From Pollenia angustigena (lineage: Eukaryota; Arthropoda; Insecta; Diptera; Polleniidae), in the NCBI GenBank assembly GCA_930367215.1, contig OV884058.1:172156478-172220477 (forward strand): a DNA stretch of 64,000 bases, read 5' to 3'. The notes beneath the pieces are model-generated. The model saw only the letters and a list, made by a program, of their open reading frames with translations, searched no databases and was not told the DNA's origin. The stretch's first letter is position 1; each line of letters begins with the position of its first letter. Of this stretch, positions 38,613-50,100 are shown one piece after another. The position numbers and the translations under genes were made by a program.

Positions 38613-39506
38613 TAGGTCTGTCTGGGTACTTTTCCAGTAGCAAATACTCAGTGAATTTTTTTGGGAGAGTAAGACCAATATTACTCTATCGGCTGAAAAA
38701 ATCTCAAAAAGTACGCAGACAGTATCCAGTGAAATTTTGCAAGAAAACAGCTTATCGGTGTGTTAACAATTGAGATAACAAAGCAAAAGAATTTTAGCAT
38801 ATGTGTACGCAAAATTGAATTCTCGGGGTAAATTAAAAAATTATTAATTAAAGTGAAGCTTAAAAAGTGTTGTAAATTAAAAAACTTGTTTATTACACTG
38901 TTATTAGTTTGGTAAATTCAATTTCTTCTTAGTTTTATTTGTCGGATTTTTTATAAAACTTCTTTTGCTTACATTACAATGGAAAAAAAGAATGAAATGC
39001 CCAATATAGTGCCCTCCAACAGCTTGACAACTGAGAAAAATAATTTGGATGTAAAGTGCTCGCCAGGAACACAATTCCAAATACTCGCCTCTTCAATTGC
39101 AAAGTTTGTTCCACAAAGTTCTGCTGGTTCTATCGGTTCTGCCATCTCCACTCCACTTACGCCAGGTCGCACTGTATATTTGGATGTTTCTAGCATGAAG
39201 TAAAATGTTTTGTTTATTATAAACTTTAAAAATCAACACAATTCTAACTAATTACCTCTGCCATTGTTAAATTTAAATTTTTATTTTCATTTCACCAAAA
39301 CTATTTCATTCAAACAGCTGTTCAAACTATTTGCAAAATCTTGCAAGCGGAAATTTCTCCAGTAACATTTTGCAATTTCTCTAACTTCCAACTGTCAAAA
39401 AATTCTCTTTTTGGCTCTCTCGCTGCAAGAGATTTAGAGTACGCAGACAACATTTTGCAAGATTTTGCAACATTTTGCGCAAAATATGTGTACGCAGACA
39501 GACCTA
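38613..39506. mobile_element. 894-bp TIR element carrying a 74-codon ORF
   Basis: TAGGTCTGTCTGGGTAC (left) and GTACGCAGACAGACCTA (right, one mismatch) are the ends; subterminal copies of (A)GTACGCAGACA recur at 38710 and 39440, and TTTTGCAAGA motifs cluster on the right. No transposase; it contains 38979-39203. Confidence 0.75.
38979..39203 (+). CDS. Hypothetical 74-residue protein inside a TIR element
   Basis: The frame begins MEKKNEMPNIVPSNSLTTEK and ends TPLTPGRTVYLDVSSMK before a TAA. Its composition is much less AT-rich than the surroundings, with Ser/Pro/Gly/Thr codons such as GTG CCC TCC AAC AGC, as in a real coding exon. I do not recognise a family. It lacks a transposase-like motif, signal peptide or membrane segment. 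A TTCTTAG acceptor-like site lies at about 38931-38937, and the ORF ends AGCATGAAG/TAAAAT, so it may be a captured host exon or a retained short gene. Expression is unknown. Confidence 0.4.
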   Translation: MEKKNEMPNIVPSNSLTTEKNNLDVKCSPGTQFQILASSIAKFVPQSSAGSIGSAISTPLTPGRTVYLDVSSMK

Positions 39507-39716
39507 TTGTCGTCGATTGGTACAAGAGCCAATTGGTTGTGCAGTCATACTATTGGTGTATTAAAAAGTGTAAAATTGGTGCATTGCGGCAATCGTGTGA
39601 TCCCATCTTTAATGAATATTATTTTTATCAAGCTAATAGCTTAATGTTGTTGCGAAATATCGGTTTTTTATAATATAAATTTAAAAAACTAAACCGATTA
39701 TGAGTTAAGCGAATAT

Positions 39717-39984
39717 ACATATCGCTCCTTAATGCAACATAGTCATATCTCAAAAAAAAAATCAAACTTGGCAAAATGCGATTAAAGTTTTCAAAATGTA
39801 CCTTTATATACATATTTAATATGAAATTTATTTTCCTAAACCTTCGGTTCAATTTGAGATATAATCCTTTTTTTTTTTGACATATACTGAAGGAAGTATG
39901 AAGGGTATGAAGGAACACTTTCTTAAGTAACCTACAATTTTTGATTTTGTGAGATATGACTGTTGCAATATAGGAGCGATATGT
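39717..39984. mobile_element. 268-bp TIR element (ACATATCGCTCC ends)
   Basis: ACATATCGCTCCTTAATGCAAC and ATAGTCATATCTCA at the left are matched inverted by TGAGATATGACTGTTGCAATAT and GGAGCGATATGT at the right. An internal segment (39768-39811, CAAAATGCGATTAAAGTTTT) is found inverted at about 34321-34364, inside the spacer of the 175-bp array. Confidence 0.75.
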
Positions 39985-40481
39985 TGTGCATTCTCTCTAG
40001 CTAATCTAAAAAACGGTTAGCACGACTAGATTCAGAGTACTCGATTTAGGTTTGGTCGCCAGGTGCCCCGCTTGACAGAAAAAAAGTGTCAAATAAAAGC
40101 ACAGTGTAATGATTAAATTTTCAAAATTAGGTGTTCACATACATTTTTGCGTATTTAAATAGCGAAAAGTTCGCAGATGTGAATGTTAAACCGAACATTT
40201 GCCGCATGTGTTAAAATAAATTTTGATATTTTAATAATTATTTTTATGAAGAAAGGAATTTTTAACATATCAAAATTTGGATTAAAAACCATGAACAGTT
40301 CAATAAAAATAACAATAATACTAATTAGTGTTAAAATAAAAAAAAAATACTTAACACTCACTTTCCAACATAGAGATTTTGATTTCTTTTAACAAAGAAC
40401 TGGCTTTTACCTGTGTTTTAAAGAAAATTTAATCTTGTTTTCTACATCTATACTTATTTTATGTAAAATATTTCTGTAAAC

Positions 40482-40625
40482 AACATTATAGGAGTTATTC
40501 ACCGTTATCGTGGTTGGCGAATTTTAAAAAACGCCTGCGACTGTTTGGTAATATGTAAATCAAACAATCGAAGGCGTACTTTAAATTCGGCAACCACGAT
40601 AAGGGTGAATAACTCCTATAATGTT
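40482..40625. mobile_element. 144-bp palindromic MITE
   Basis: AACATTATAGGAGTTATTCA is exactly inverted at the right (TGAATAACTCCTATAATGTT), and the match runs on through CCGTTATCGTGGTTG / CAACCACGATAAGGG with one mismatch, then AAACGCCT...G/GAAGGCGT. Arms are about 60 bp. Confidence 0.85.
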
Positions 40626-41429
40626 ATATACATAGTAGTTATAAGCACTCGATACTCTTGAGCAAGCGACATTCAATTGTCCATATGAAAAGCAAAGTTT
40701 TCCGTTTGTAAATCGTAAAAATTCAATCTTTATACTAAATTTTTTAAAAAGAAAAAAGTAACAAAGTGAAAGAGTACCATGAGTATAAGCTTTTTCTCAT
40801 TTAAGGCCACCAGAAAGTGCACCACTGCTTGTTAATGTAGGCTATAATCTGTATGTATATCAATCTTATCGAAAAGTGTAAACGTACTAATTCTATCCCA
40901 TTTTTGATCCTTAAAAAGTAACAATTTAATCACTTAAAAAGTAACTTACATTCTAATCTGGACCATACAGATTGGTGTATACCATATTTATCAAAAATAG
41001 ATAAAGTACCAAATCATCATTTTTTCCCCATTTTTAACTCTTAAAAAGTAACCTATATGTATTTAAATCTGGCCATATACTGTCCCTCTACCAAATTTCA
41101 TCCAAGTCCATTGAGCGGTTTTCGCATGATTGTACCCCAAACTAACAAACATCTTAAAATCTTAAAATCCAAACATACAAACTTTCACATTTATAATATT
41201 AGTATAATATAATATATATGTATATATATATTTTTCAATAACTTTTTAATTAACTTTTTTCTGTGAAAGTTTTTTGCTAATTAATTATTTTCTAAGTTCT
41301 TAACACGTGTTACGTTCTCATATAAGAGTTTGAGTTTTTTAATGTCACACACATTTAAGAACGCGTTCACTCAAAGATATAAAAGCTTAAACATTATTTT
41401 TATACATTTGTAAAACTTGTTTTGCTTTT

Positions 41430-42921
41430 TTTTATACCCTCCACCACAATTAGTTGTGAAGAGGGTATATTAAGTTTGTCATTCCGTGTACAAACTTTTT
41501 TATTATTCATCTCAGACCCTATAAAGTATATATATTCTGGGTCCTTGCGTAATTTTAAGTCGATTTAGCCATGTCCGTCTGTCCGTCTGTTGAAAACACG
41601 CTCATTTTCGAAAAACTCAAAAGAAATGAACAAACTTGGAGCCAAATTGCTTGTAGTTATCCTAAGCAGTTTGGGACTGAAATCCAGCAAAATCGCTTCA
41701 ATAGGATCTGAGCTATGAATCAAAATGTGGAACCACCACCTAAAAAAAATTTATAATTTTGTTACAAAAACTAACATAAATGGTGGAAAAATGCACAGAA
41801 TGATATAAGATTTCGCAACAGTTCGTTTTATTTAACTGGAAATCACGCTGTAAAATTTCTTGAAGATCCGTCCATGATTTACCCTAGGCCCCATATAAGC
41901 CCTACTCCCGGAAAACAGTATAGTAAGCCTAAAACCCTAACTAGCAATGCTATCATAACAAATTTTGGCACGTCACAGTTAAATAGGACTAGAAATGAAA
42001 CTATTAAGTTTCGTGAAGATCGGTCCATAATTAACCATAGGCCCCATATAAAACCTACTTCCAGAAAACAGTTTAGTACGCCTAAATCCGTAAAAAATAA
42101 TGCTATCATAACAAAGTTGGGTACAACAAAATTTTTTAGAACTAAAAATAAGACTGTGAAATTTCGTGATTATCGGTCCATCATTTACCATAGGCCCCAT
42201 ATAAACCTTACTCCCAGAAAACAGCTTAGTAAACCTAAATACGTAAAAAATAATGCTATCATAACAAAATTTGGAACATATAAGTTTTACAGGACTAGAA
42301 ATAAGACTGTGAAATTTCGTGAAGATCAGTTCGTAATTTACCCTAGGCCCCATATAAACCTTACTCCCGGAAAATAGCTTAGTACGCCTAAAAACGTAGA
42401 AAATAACGCTATCATAACAAAATTTGATACCTCACAGTTTGGTGAAGATCGGTGCATAACTTACCATAGGCCTCATATAAAGCCCACTCTGGTAAAATAA
42501 TTAAATACGCGGTAAACTTTCTTCCAGTTTAGCTTCATATGGCCAGAAAAAATGTTATGCAATTTTGTGATATACGGTCCATAATTTTCTTTAGATATTT
42601 TTTAATACCAGAAATCGTTCTGCCGAATTTGGGATGATTGGTTCATAGCTTACCATGGCTTTTTTATAATTTGTTCTCTTGAAAATCATTTAATTTCATC
42701 ATACACTGATATTCTACTCAAGCTTTTTAAAATTGATTCTGATTGTCGCTAAATAATTTTAAATAGGTCTAAACCGCAACAAATTTTAATGCAGATGTCT
42801 GTTTTTACAAAGATTATAATAATAAATAGACATCATACAGATATTACTCCTAAAACATTCGAAGTGTCGGTGGAGGGTATCAAAGATTCGGCTCAGCCGA
42901 ATATAGCACTCTAACTTGTTT
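41430..42921 (+). mobile_element. DINE-1/mini-me-type (Helentron-like) element with central tandem repeats
   Basis: Seen in order: a 5' end TATACCCTCCACC with its near partner GAAGAGGGTATA; a (TA)n-containing CCTATAAAGTATATATATTC; the proto-microsatellite CATGTCCGTCTGTCCGTCTG (GTCY repeats); 153-bp tandem repeats at 41885-42480; an inverted copy of the 5' motif GGTGGAGGGTATC; and the 3' hairpin GATTCGGCTCAGCCGAATAT followed by TAGCACTCTAACTTG. This is the architecture described for DINE-1/mini-me elements of flies, non-autonomous rolling-circle (Helentron) relatives. No Rep/helicase is encoded. Confidence 0.75.
41885..42480. repeat. 153-bp tandem repeats inside the DINE-like element
   Basis: AGGCCCCATATA recurs near 41886, 42039, 42192 and 42345 (period 153-154) and, as AGGCCTCATATA, at about 42468 after a shorter unit. 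Each unit also carries GAAGATC(G/C)GTCCAT and AATGCTATCATAACAAA. Since 153 is 51 codons, the reading frame stays open for 167 codons and gives a false repetitive protein. Confidence 0.85.
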
Positions 42922-45600
42922 AATTTAACAAAGAAATTTTCTGATATTTTTGTATTGTATTTTTTTTTATTTTAATACAAAAAAAGTTTAATTAAAGTTT
43001 TTAATACTTAAATAAGGCTTAAGTTCATCAAATTTAATTTTCATTAAATTATTTTTGATGAAGGGATAATAATAATATTATTTTTGTCTTGAATGAACAC
43101 GGTATTGAACTCGCGTCGAATTTTCATGTTTTGAGAATAACCACATTCCCATCATCAGAATTCTTTGACATTCTACTATTTGCGCCACTGCGACGCCAAC
43201 AGTGCAATGGAAAATCACAATTGTTATCAAATAGCTGTGGCACAAGCTTTATATGTTTTCATTTTGCCTTTAATTTGTAAAAACAAAGGTCAATAATCAC
43301 GTTTTTTTTTTTAAATAAATAGGTTGATAAAAGGAATAATTATAAAAAGGTATTTGCCCTTTTTTTTAAAAAAAGCTTTCTCAAATAAATGTATTTGACA
43401 TTCCGATGACTGAATTTGAAGTTATCAACTTCGCACCTGAATGCCACTATTGGAAATATTTTTAATTTTTACACGTACTGACATGCTGTAAAGTAAATAA
43501 GGAGCATTGTGGAAAGTTAATAACGAGCTAGCCTTTAGCCGAGCGAGCGAATGTTATGTGGTGCAAGATTTATTACACAAAAAAGGGTTAACATTTTTAT
43601 TTCGTGCTAGTTTTGAAAAAAATTTGTTAACTCTTTTGGTAACTCTTTGATATTGTATCCGTATGGATGCACGTGCTTTTAAGACAATTTTTATTTGACT
43701 TTTCAAGTTAAAAAAAAAAATATTAAAAACAAACCATTCTTTTAATTTTTTTCACCAAAAATTGGATTTTTATAGTTTAATGTTTATGTAAACCTAAATA
43801 TGTTGACTAATAAATATCATTAGTTGCTAGAAAACACTTCAATTAAACATTAAAATTTTTGAATAAAATAGTTTTTAAAAATGTGAGAATTAAAAAAAAA
43901 AATATGTATCTATACCTTTCAAAAAACAGATTTAGGGTAAACATTTTGAACACAAATGATTAGTTATGGTTTCTAGGGGCAAAATTAGTATAAATACAAA
44001 AAATTAGACTTTTTGACCCACCCATTTAAAACTGGTTCTGAAAGGGTTAAATATTTTTAAATGCTAATGCAACATCCCTACTTTCATAGTTAGACAAATT
44101 TTTAATAAATACATAAATTTATTTAAATAAGAGTAGAAGTGCTTTAAACCTTGAATATTAAACAAAGACGTCGTATGTACTATTTTACGGTTTTCTGTTG
44201 AAAATTAAAAAAAAAACTCAAAATTGAACTTTTTTTTATCAATATAGGGGTACATAGTAACACTCTGCCCAAAAGAATTTTAATACAAATCTTAATAAAT
44301 ATACATGTAGGCACTACAAAATCTTAATAAAATATTAAGCAATATGACGTCATATAATCGCTATATGCATAGAAAACGACTAGAATAGAAAGAAAGATAA
44401 AAAACCTTACTCAGCTGTAGAAAAACTTAGCTCTATAATTAATTGCCTTAGTAAATGTTTTTATTTTGTTCTGATAACTTCTCACGTATAAAATTTTTGA
44501 GCACAATTTTTTTTTATTCTTTTCAAAAAGAGTTCATACTCTAGTCGTTTTTCTTTGGCTATATTTAAGGTAAAAGCTCGCACACTTTTCCATTTTTTTT
44601 TATTTTGACTTTCAAAAAACTTGGGAAAAAATTTGCTACTACAAAAAAAGCTTATATGTACAACTGGTAACAAATACAAAAACAACTACAAAAAGTAATA
44701 ACATGTATATCTTAACAATAAAAATAAAAACAAAACAACTTTTATTAAAGACCAATGAACTTTGGAATGTTGAGACCGAACCGCCACCTAAACAATAAAA
44801 AATGTTTACGTTGAATTTTATTTGAAAAATAATTTATTTTTCTACACTTGTTATTTCTGTTTTATTCAAACATTTCCGTATTTGTTCGTTAAGTTTGCTA
44901 GAATTTTACACATTTATAGGGTCTTAGATCAATATTGTAGAAATTACAAACGGAATGACAAACTTATATATGTATACCCTTTTCCACCTGAGGTGAAGGG
45001 ATAATAACTTTTCTCTGTTTCTGATCTTCAAACAGAAACTCAACACGAACAACTCAACTAAAAGATGAAAACATTTAATTGCGTTCTGTTTTTTTAAACC
45101 ACAAACTTCGTTGTATTCGGTTTAGCACATTAATTTTCGTTCGTTTCAGTTGTGTTTAGCACCCATTTGGCTGGTAAAAAATCAAAATTTGTTTTCAATA
45201 ACAAAATACATATAGGGAAAAAAAAACAAAAAGGCAGCGAACAAATCTTAAACAAACAAAACATGTGCACAAAACACACACATTCGTGCTGTGGTCGTTG
45301 CTAAAATTTTTAGTTTGCTCATTTCTTTAGCAATGTTAAAAAGAAACACTAACAAATTTCCCAATTCAAAATGTAAAACAATAAAAAAAAAAATAAAATT
45401 CACCTGTTCAATTAGAGCGTGTTCTATATCGAACATCCGCTGTTTGGAACTCACTTGTTGGTGGCGTCAATTATACATTAAAATCTATTCATTAACACAT
45501 ATTCTTTAAAACAACAACATTTTTAATTAACTAAAATACAATTTAAAGTGTATAAAAATAGAAATCAGTATATAATTTTTCGGTTATGTCAGATGAAACC
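42922..45600. other. AT-rich stretch with repeat debris
   Basis: No gene recognised. Near 44965-45001 a TATACCC...CCACCTGAGGTGAAGGG hairpin looks like the 5' end of another DINE-like element. Frames of up to 72 codons here lack domains. Confidence 0.4.
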
Positions 45601-45639
45601 AAAAAGGAATGAGTGAAAGAAAAAATTATAAACCTTCTG

Positions 45640-45790
45640 TAATTGTCAATTTACCTTTAAGTATACCGATCGACTCAGAATCATCCGGCTGGCTGGCTGT
45701 CCATGTAACCTTGTGCGCAAAGTGCAGGTCGCAATTTGGTACATATAGATCCCTAACAGCGAAAATAACTTAAGCGACATGATTTTCAAT
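45640..45790 (-). repeat. DINE-like core fragment, reverse orientation
   Basis: On the minus strand it reads GCGACCTGCACTTTGCGCACAA, then GGTTACATGGACAGCCAGCC (GTCY-type core on the other strand), then CCGGATGATTCTGAGTCGAT. The same motif order occurs at 50055-50100/50727-50760, 54890-54950 and 52700-52740. Confidence 0.55.
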
Positions 45791-45864
45791 TTTGGTTTTT
45801 ATTAATAAATTACTTTATTGGCAACACTTGCATCATCTCCTAAAATGTCATGGTCACATACAGG

Positions 45865-46855
45865 GTTACCGTTGGAAATTTTCGAAAAGGGTCACAAAAA
45901 GGGTATTTTCCAGAAAAAGGGGTCAAATAAAGGGTATTTCAATAAAAAAAGGGTCAAGTTTTTTATTTGCAATATTTCCCATTTTAATGAACATAATAAG
46001 ATCAAGTTTTTTTATAAGCAAACAAAAAAATAATATTTCAGGTAGGAAGAGCTCAAAAAACTTAATTTTTTTATGGAATGCTCTATCCTCTTTTAAACAC
46101 CTGACAAAATGTTTATCCTTTATCATTATACATAGCTAATTTTTTAATATTTTTTATGTAATTTTCCGATTTAGTGATGTCGAAAAATTCTAGTGTTTGT
46201 TTTAAATTTTGCAATCGTTCGCAAATTGTAACCATTTTCTCGATTAAAGCGATTTTTTCCTGTAAGTATCAGATTTTTTAAAGCTTTTACGATTTTTAAT
46301 AAATATAAGACTTTGCTATCATACCGCTGTTACCAAATATATGGAAATTTCCGCTAATTTAGCAATTTTTACCTCTTGTTTTCATTCCTGTTAGGGCACT
46401 CTCAACACTGTCGATTCAAAAGAAGGCGAAAAGTTCAATACCTTTTGCCATTATTAAGGGCGAATTTTTTTTAATAAAATATGCTACTCTTTAAGAGAGC
46501 AAAACACCAAATTGCATTTTTTTAATAAAATGTAAAATTTTTTTTTTAAAAGAAACCACCGTAAAAAATAACAAATATTTATATGAGTTATGTTTGCTTT
46601 TAGGGAAATTGTACTTTACTATCAAAAATCAAGGAGAAGAAAGCATAGAATTGTAAGTTTATACTTTGAGTCTGTTCCATATCAAACAATGCTTATTTCG
46701 AAAACATTTGTTTAGCACTTCTGATCCGCAGTGTCGACAAAAAACAAAATGTGAGAGCTATTTCCATAAAAGGGTCAAAAAGTGTCACAAAATAGGTGAT
46801 AATGATACAAAAGTATAATTTAAAAAAAGGGTCATAAAAGGTATCAACACCGTCA
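45865..46855. mobile_element. Possible non-autonomous element with AAGGGTCA repeats near both ends
   Basis: The left begins CAGGGTTACCGTTGGAAATT and is followed by AAAGGGTCAC, AAGGGTATTT and GGGGTCAAAT; the right part has AAAGGGTCAAAAAGTGTCAC and AAAGGGTCATAAAAGGTATC. The AAGGGT(C/A) motifs are direct, not inverted, so the nature is uncertain. The 160-codon minus frame that overlaps the right end is a chance frame. Confidence 0.35.
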
Positions 46856-47038
46856 AAAAATAAAAAAGCCCTCTCCTGTAAAAATTGATTTTCGATTTGG
46901 GTCGATATGTTCTAATTGGCACAAGAAACAAACCTTTTGAAAATGGGGTTAATCGGTCCATAATTTCATATAGCCCCCCGCATAGAGTCTTTGTGCCCAT
47001 TATCAAACCAATTTTAAAGAAATTTAAAACATACTTAG

Positions 47039-47622
47039 GGCGATTTCTTTTCTGAGAAATATGTTGCATTAATGTTACATGTTCTACATTTTTGTGTTCG
47101 TTTGTACAAAAAATACAACTGTGGTAAAAATTTTCAAGTTCTTTTGTGAATATGTTGATAAAAAACATGCAAAACATGTTGAATGTTTTACCCTTACTTT
47201 TACTTAAGGTGTTCATACTGCCCTGTCTTACAACTTTGAACAACCAATGTTTTATTTTGTTTGTCATAATTCATACTGCTCATAATTTTGTAAAAAAATT
47301 ATTTTAAAACAAATTATAAATATATTTACACATTAAAATAAAAAAAAAGTCTATTTATATTATAATCGTTTAAATTTTTCTAAGCCATTAGTGATGTCAA
47401 TGTTTGTTTCCAAGCCATAATTGCGTGCAGAAACCGCTCAAATAGCTTTAAAAATCGCTCATAAAGTACATTAATGATGAAAGTGTAATAGTTGTAAAAA
47501 AAGCAGCTAATTTTGTTCTATTGAAATTGCACAACATGTAACACTTCCAGTGATTATAGGTAACATTAGAAAATGTTACATGTATATACTGTAACATATT
47601 TTTTTCAGAAAAGAAATCGTCA
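47039..47622. mobile_element. GCGATTTCTTTTCT-family element, copy C (uninterrupted)
   Basis: GGCGATTTCTTTTCTGAGAA at the left, TTTTTTTCAGAAAAGAAATCG at the right: inverted repeats. This 584-bp copy is intact and reads through CTTAAGGTGTTC where copy B holds its 683-bp insertion. No transposase is encoded. Confidence 0.85.
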
Positions 47623-49116
47623 TTAGATAGATCCATATTTATATGGTCGGGTATCATATGGTAGGTTTTTCCTATTTTAAGATAGGGAAAATATGTATAT
47701 TAACAAGAAATTATGATAGTGATTTTAGTTTTGTGTGACATACATTGAATATTGTAGCATTAAAGAAAACATAATTACAAGGCCAATTTCAAAAATATAA
47801 TCCTTGCTACGGTACCCCATTCAGTTTAGTTTCTATAAAAACACATTTAAAATTTTAGTAATGTAGACAATACTTTAACATTTAAAAGGAAATACTTAAA
47901 CGAATGGTGCCGTTTGGTCCGGCTAAATATAAATAGCTTTAAAATTTGTTTTCCAGTGTGTTGGAAAACAAAAAAAAAACCCATCTTCGATTCTTGGGTT
48001 TATGAGTTGCAAATGTTTTCACATGTTTAACACATGTGTGTTATTATTTGAAATTTGAATAAATTGGAAGGATTTTTTTTAATTCTGTTGCACAGCTTTT
48101 TTCTATGTGCCGTCATTGTCAGGCAAATTTTATAGCACAGAGTAATATTTTTTTTTTACTAATATTTTTTGTAGTTTCACGCTTTTTTTTGGATTAAACG
48201 AGCGGAAGGCAGTACTTCAAATTTAAATAACTAAAACAAAGAAATTTACATTTCAATCGGATGATATATTTAAAGGTACTTTTTTCAAATGCAATTTTTG
48301 AGCAAAGGGACCGCAAAGTCTGGCTGTGTGTGAAGTTAGCTCCGTCAGTTAGCTTCGTTTTGTTGCCTATCAATTTTTCTGCACACAAGCAACTTGTGTT
48401 AACATAGTTCTCACTCAAATGCTGTTAAAACAACACACTGGATCTAACTAGTTTATATAATTTCAGACCCAAATAAAATTAAAAGTTGGAATTCAGAATA
48501 ATCAACAAAACACATATTTTTTATTTAAACAAATTGACCCGAAAATGAATTAAAAATGGGTCTTAATCGAGCTGGTGCTCTAATATGGACTAATAGGGTT
48601 GATAGGTTAGGTGTTCTAGATTTCAGAACTATATAGTTTATATTCAGAATTTGTATATATTTTTTTATAATAGAGCATAGCTAAAAGTGAATTTATGAGA
48701 TTTCAAAAAAAAAGAGTCCTACTTTCAGAACCCGAACATGGGTTAAAATCGAAATGGTGCTATTATATGGACTTATAGGCCACTGTGTAAAAATCCTTCC
48801 ATCCATTCATAAGAAATTCAGTCTGTCATATTTTTTCAAAAGTCATAAATTTAAATATAGAGAGATTAATAAAATATCAAATTAGTTTTTAATGTAAAAT
48901 ACAAATTATTGTCGTATTTTCTTTATAATATTTTTTTAACGCATGCAATATTTTTTATCGCATGTGACATTTTTAAAAAATTAATGTAACTTTTCATATT
49001 TATCTTCACACACGTTTGTTGTTGTTTTTTTATTTCCATAGAACCACAGATTTTCCCAAGTCCCAGCTTTATCATCAAAGTAAATGGTAAATTTCTTTGG
49101 AAAAACGTCCGTATAT
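47623..49116. other. AT-rich stretch, nothing bounded
   Basis: Repeat debris with DINE-like phrases (ATATGGACTTATAGGC near 48768). Frames of 74 codons or fewer; no domain seen. Confidence 0.4.
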
Positions 49117-49345
49117 AACGTCGTTCGAAAATGAATCAGCCTTATTCCGGTTGTCGTTGTCGTAATCGATCAAGTCGTTTTTTGTAAGAGATTAAAGTAA
49201 CATACAACCAGTGTTCTTTAATCTCTTACAAAAAACGACTTGATTGATTACCACAACGACAACCGGAATAAGGCTGATTGTGTTCTATAATATATGCAAA
49301 ATAAAACCTTATAGAACACAATAATTTACGAACGACGATAAATCT
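49117..49345. mobile_element. Nested palindromes: outer ACGTCGTTCG pair around a 146-bp hairpin MITE
   Basis: Inner: AATCAGCCTTATTCCGGTTG (49134) runs through TCGTTGTCGTAATCGATCAA and beyond, and is inverted to AACGACAACCGGAATAAGGC ending 49279; arms are about 62 bp. Outer: ACGTCGTTCGAAAAT at the left against ATTTACGAACGACGAT at the right. A third pair, TGTTCTATAA / TTATAGAACA, lies at 49281-49318. Confidence 0.8.
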
Positions 49346-49424
49346 GTCAAATCGGTTAAAAAAATTTGTTGTTTTCATTACTAAAAAGAATGGTGTTAAC
49401 ATAACTTTTTGTTCTTATTGCACA

Positions 49425-49480
49425 ATGGTGAAGGGTATAGGATTCGGCATAGCCAAATATAGCACTCTTACTTGTTTTTT
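49425..49480 (+). repeat. 3' terminus of a DINE-like element
   Basis: GAAGGGTATAGGATTCGGCA, TAGCCAAATATAGCACTC then TTACTTGTTTT repeats the 3' end seen at 42862-42921, including the partly decayed TTCGGC/GCCAAA hairpin. The body of this copy upstream is too degenerate to bound. Confidence 0.65.
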
Positions 49481-50100
49481 AATAACATTTCGACAGTTAA
49501 ACAAAATACTTCTTAAGCCATTAAATAGTTTTCAATTAATTAACTACAAATAAATTGAAGAAAATAAAGTAAAACTAATAAGTAATAAGCTAAAACAAAT
49601 AACAATTAATCAAACAAATTAATATATGTATTAAAGTCTAACTAACATTTCCGAGTTATTAAAAATGTTGTTAAATATAATCTCTTTATCGCATTCACGT
49701 GCCTTAGCCACAATAAATGCGAGGGGTGGAAAACAAATGGAATAAAACACAATCACATTTTTAACAAAGAAAATTTATTTATACATCGTAGATAAGCAAT
49801 AAATCAAAATATCAGGAAAAGTATAATCAATCAATAAAATACAAACGTAATTATCTTTAAGATACACTTAACAAGTAGTTAACTACAAAAGACTTAATAC
49901 TCTAGAACAGTGGGTTAACTTAAAATTCCTGTTCACCCCTTGTAATTCTTTTCTTTTTAGCAGTTTGTATGAGGGCTATGGGAAATTAAGGACCGATTCT
50001 AACCATTTTCAAGTGTCTTCGACAATTAACCAAATTTCATCAAATTGTTTTCAATACTGCGACTTAAACTTTGCGCACAAGGTTAATATCGACAGACAAC

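Larger units (their letters stand above)
38553..39602. mobile_element. Outer TIR element (CACACGATTGCCGC) hosting a second element
   Basis: CACACGATTGCCGCACC near 38558 is mirrored by GGTGCATTGCGGCAATCGTGTG at 39578-39599. Between them lies the complete inner element 38613-39506. The outer interior also shows a TTGATTGGTA / GATTGGTACAAGAGCCAATT pair. Limits are approximate. Confidence 0.5.

Noticed and set aside
41874..42377. 167-codon repetitive protein
   Set aside because: Product of a 153-bp tandem repeat (51 codons) in a DINE-like element; the opposite strand is equally open.
45792..46139. 115-codon frame as a gene
   Set aside because: Low-complexity Lys/Phe/Ser composition inside AAGGGTC-repeat sequence; no homology recognised.
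46785..47267. 160-codon minus-strand frame
   Set aside because: It crosses the boundary between DINE-like debris and a TIR element and matches no family.
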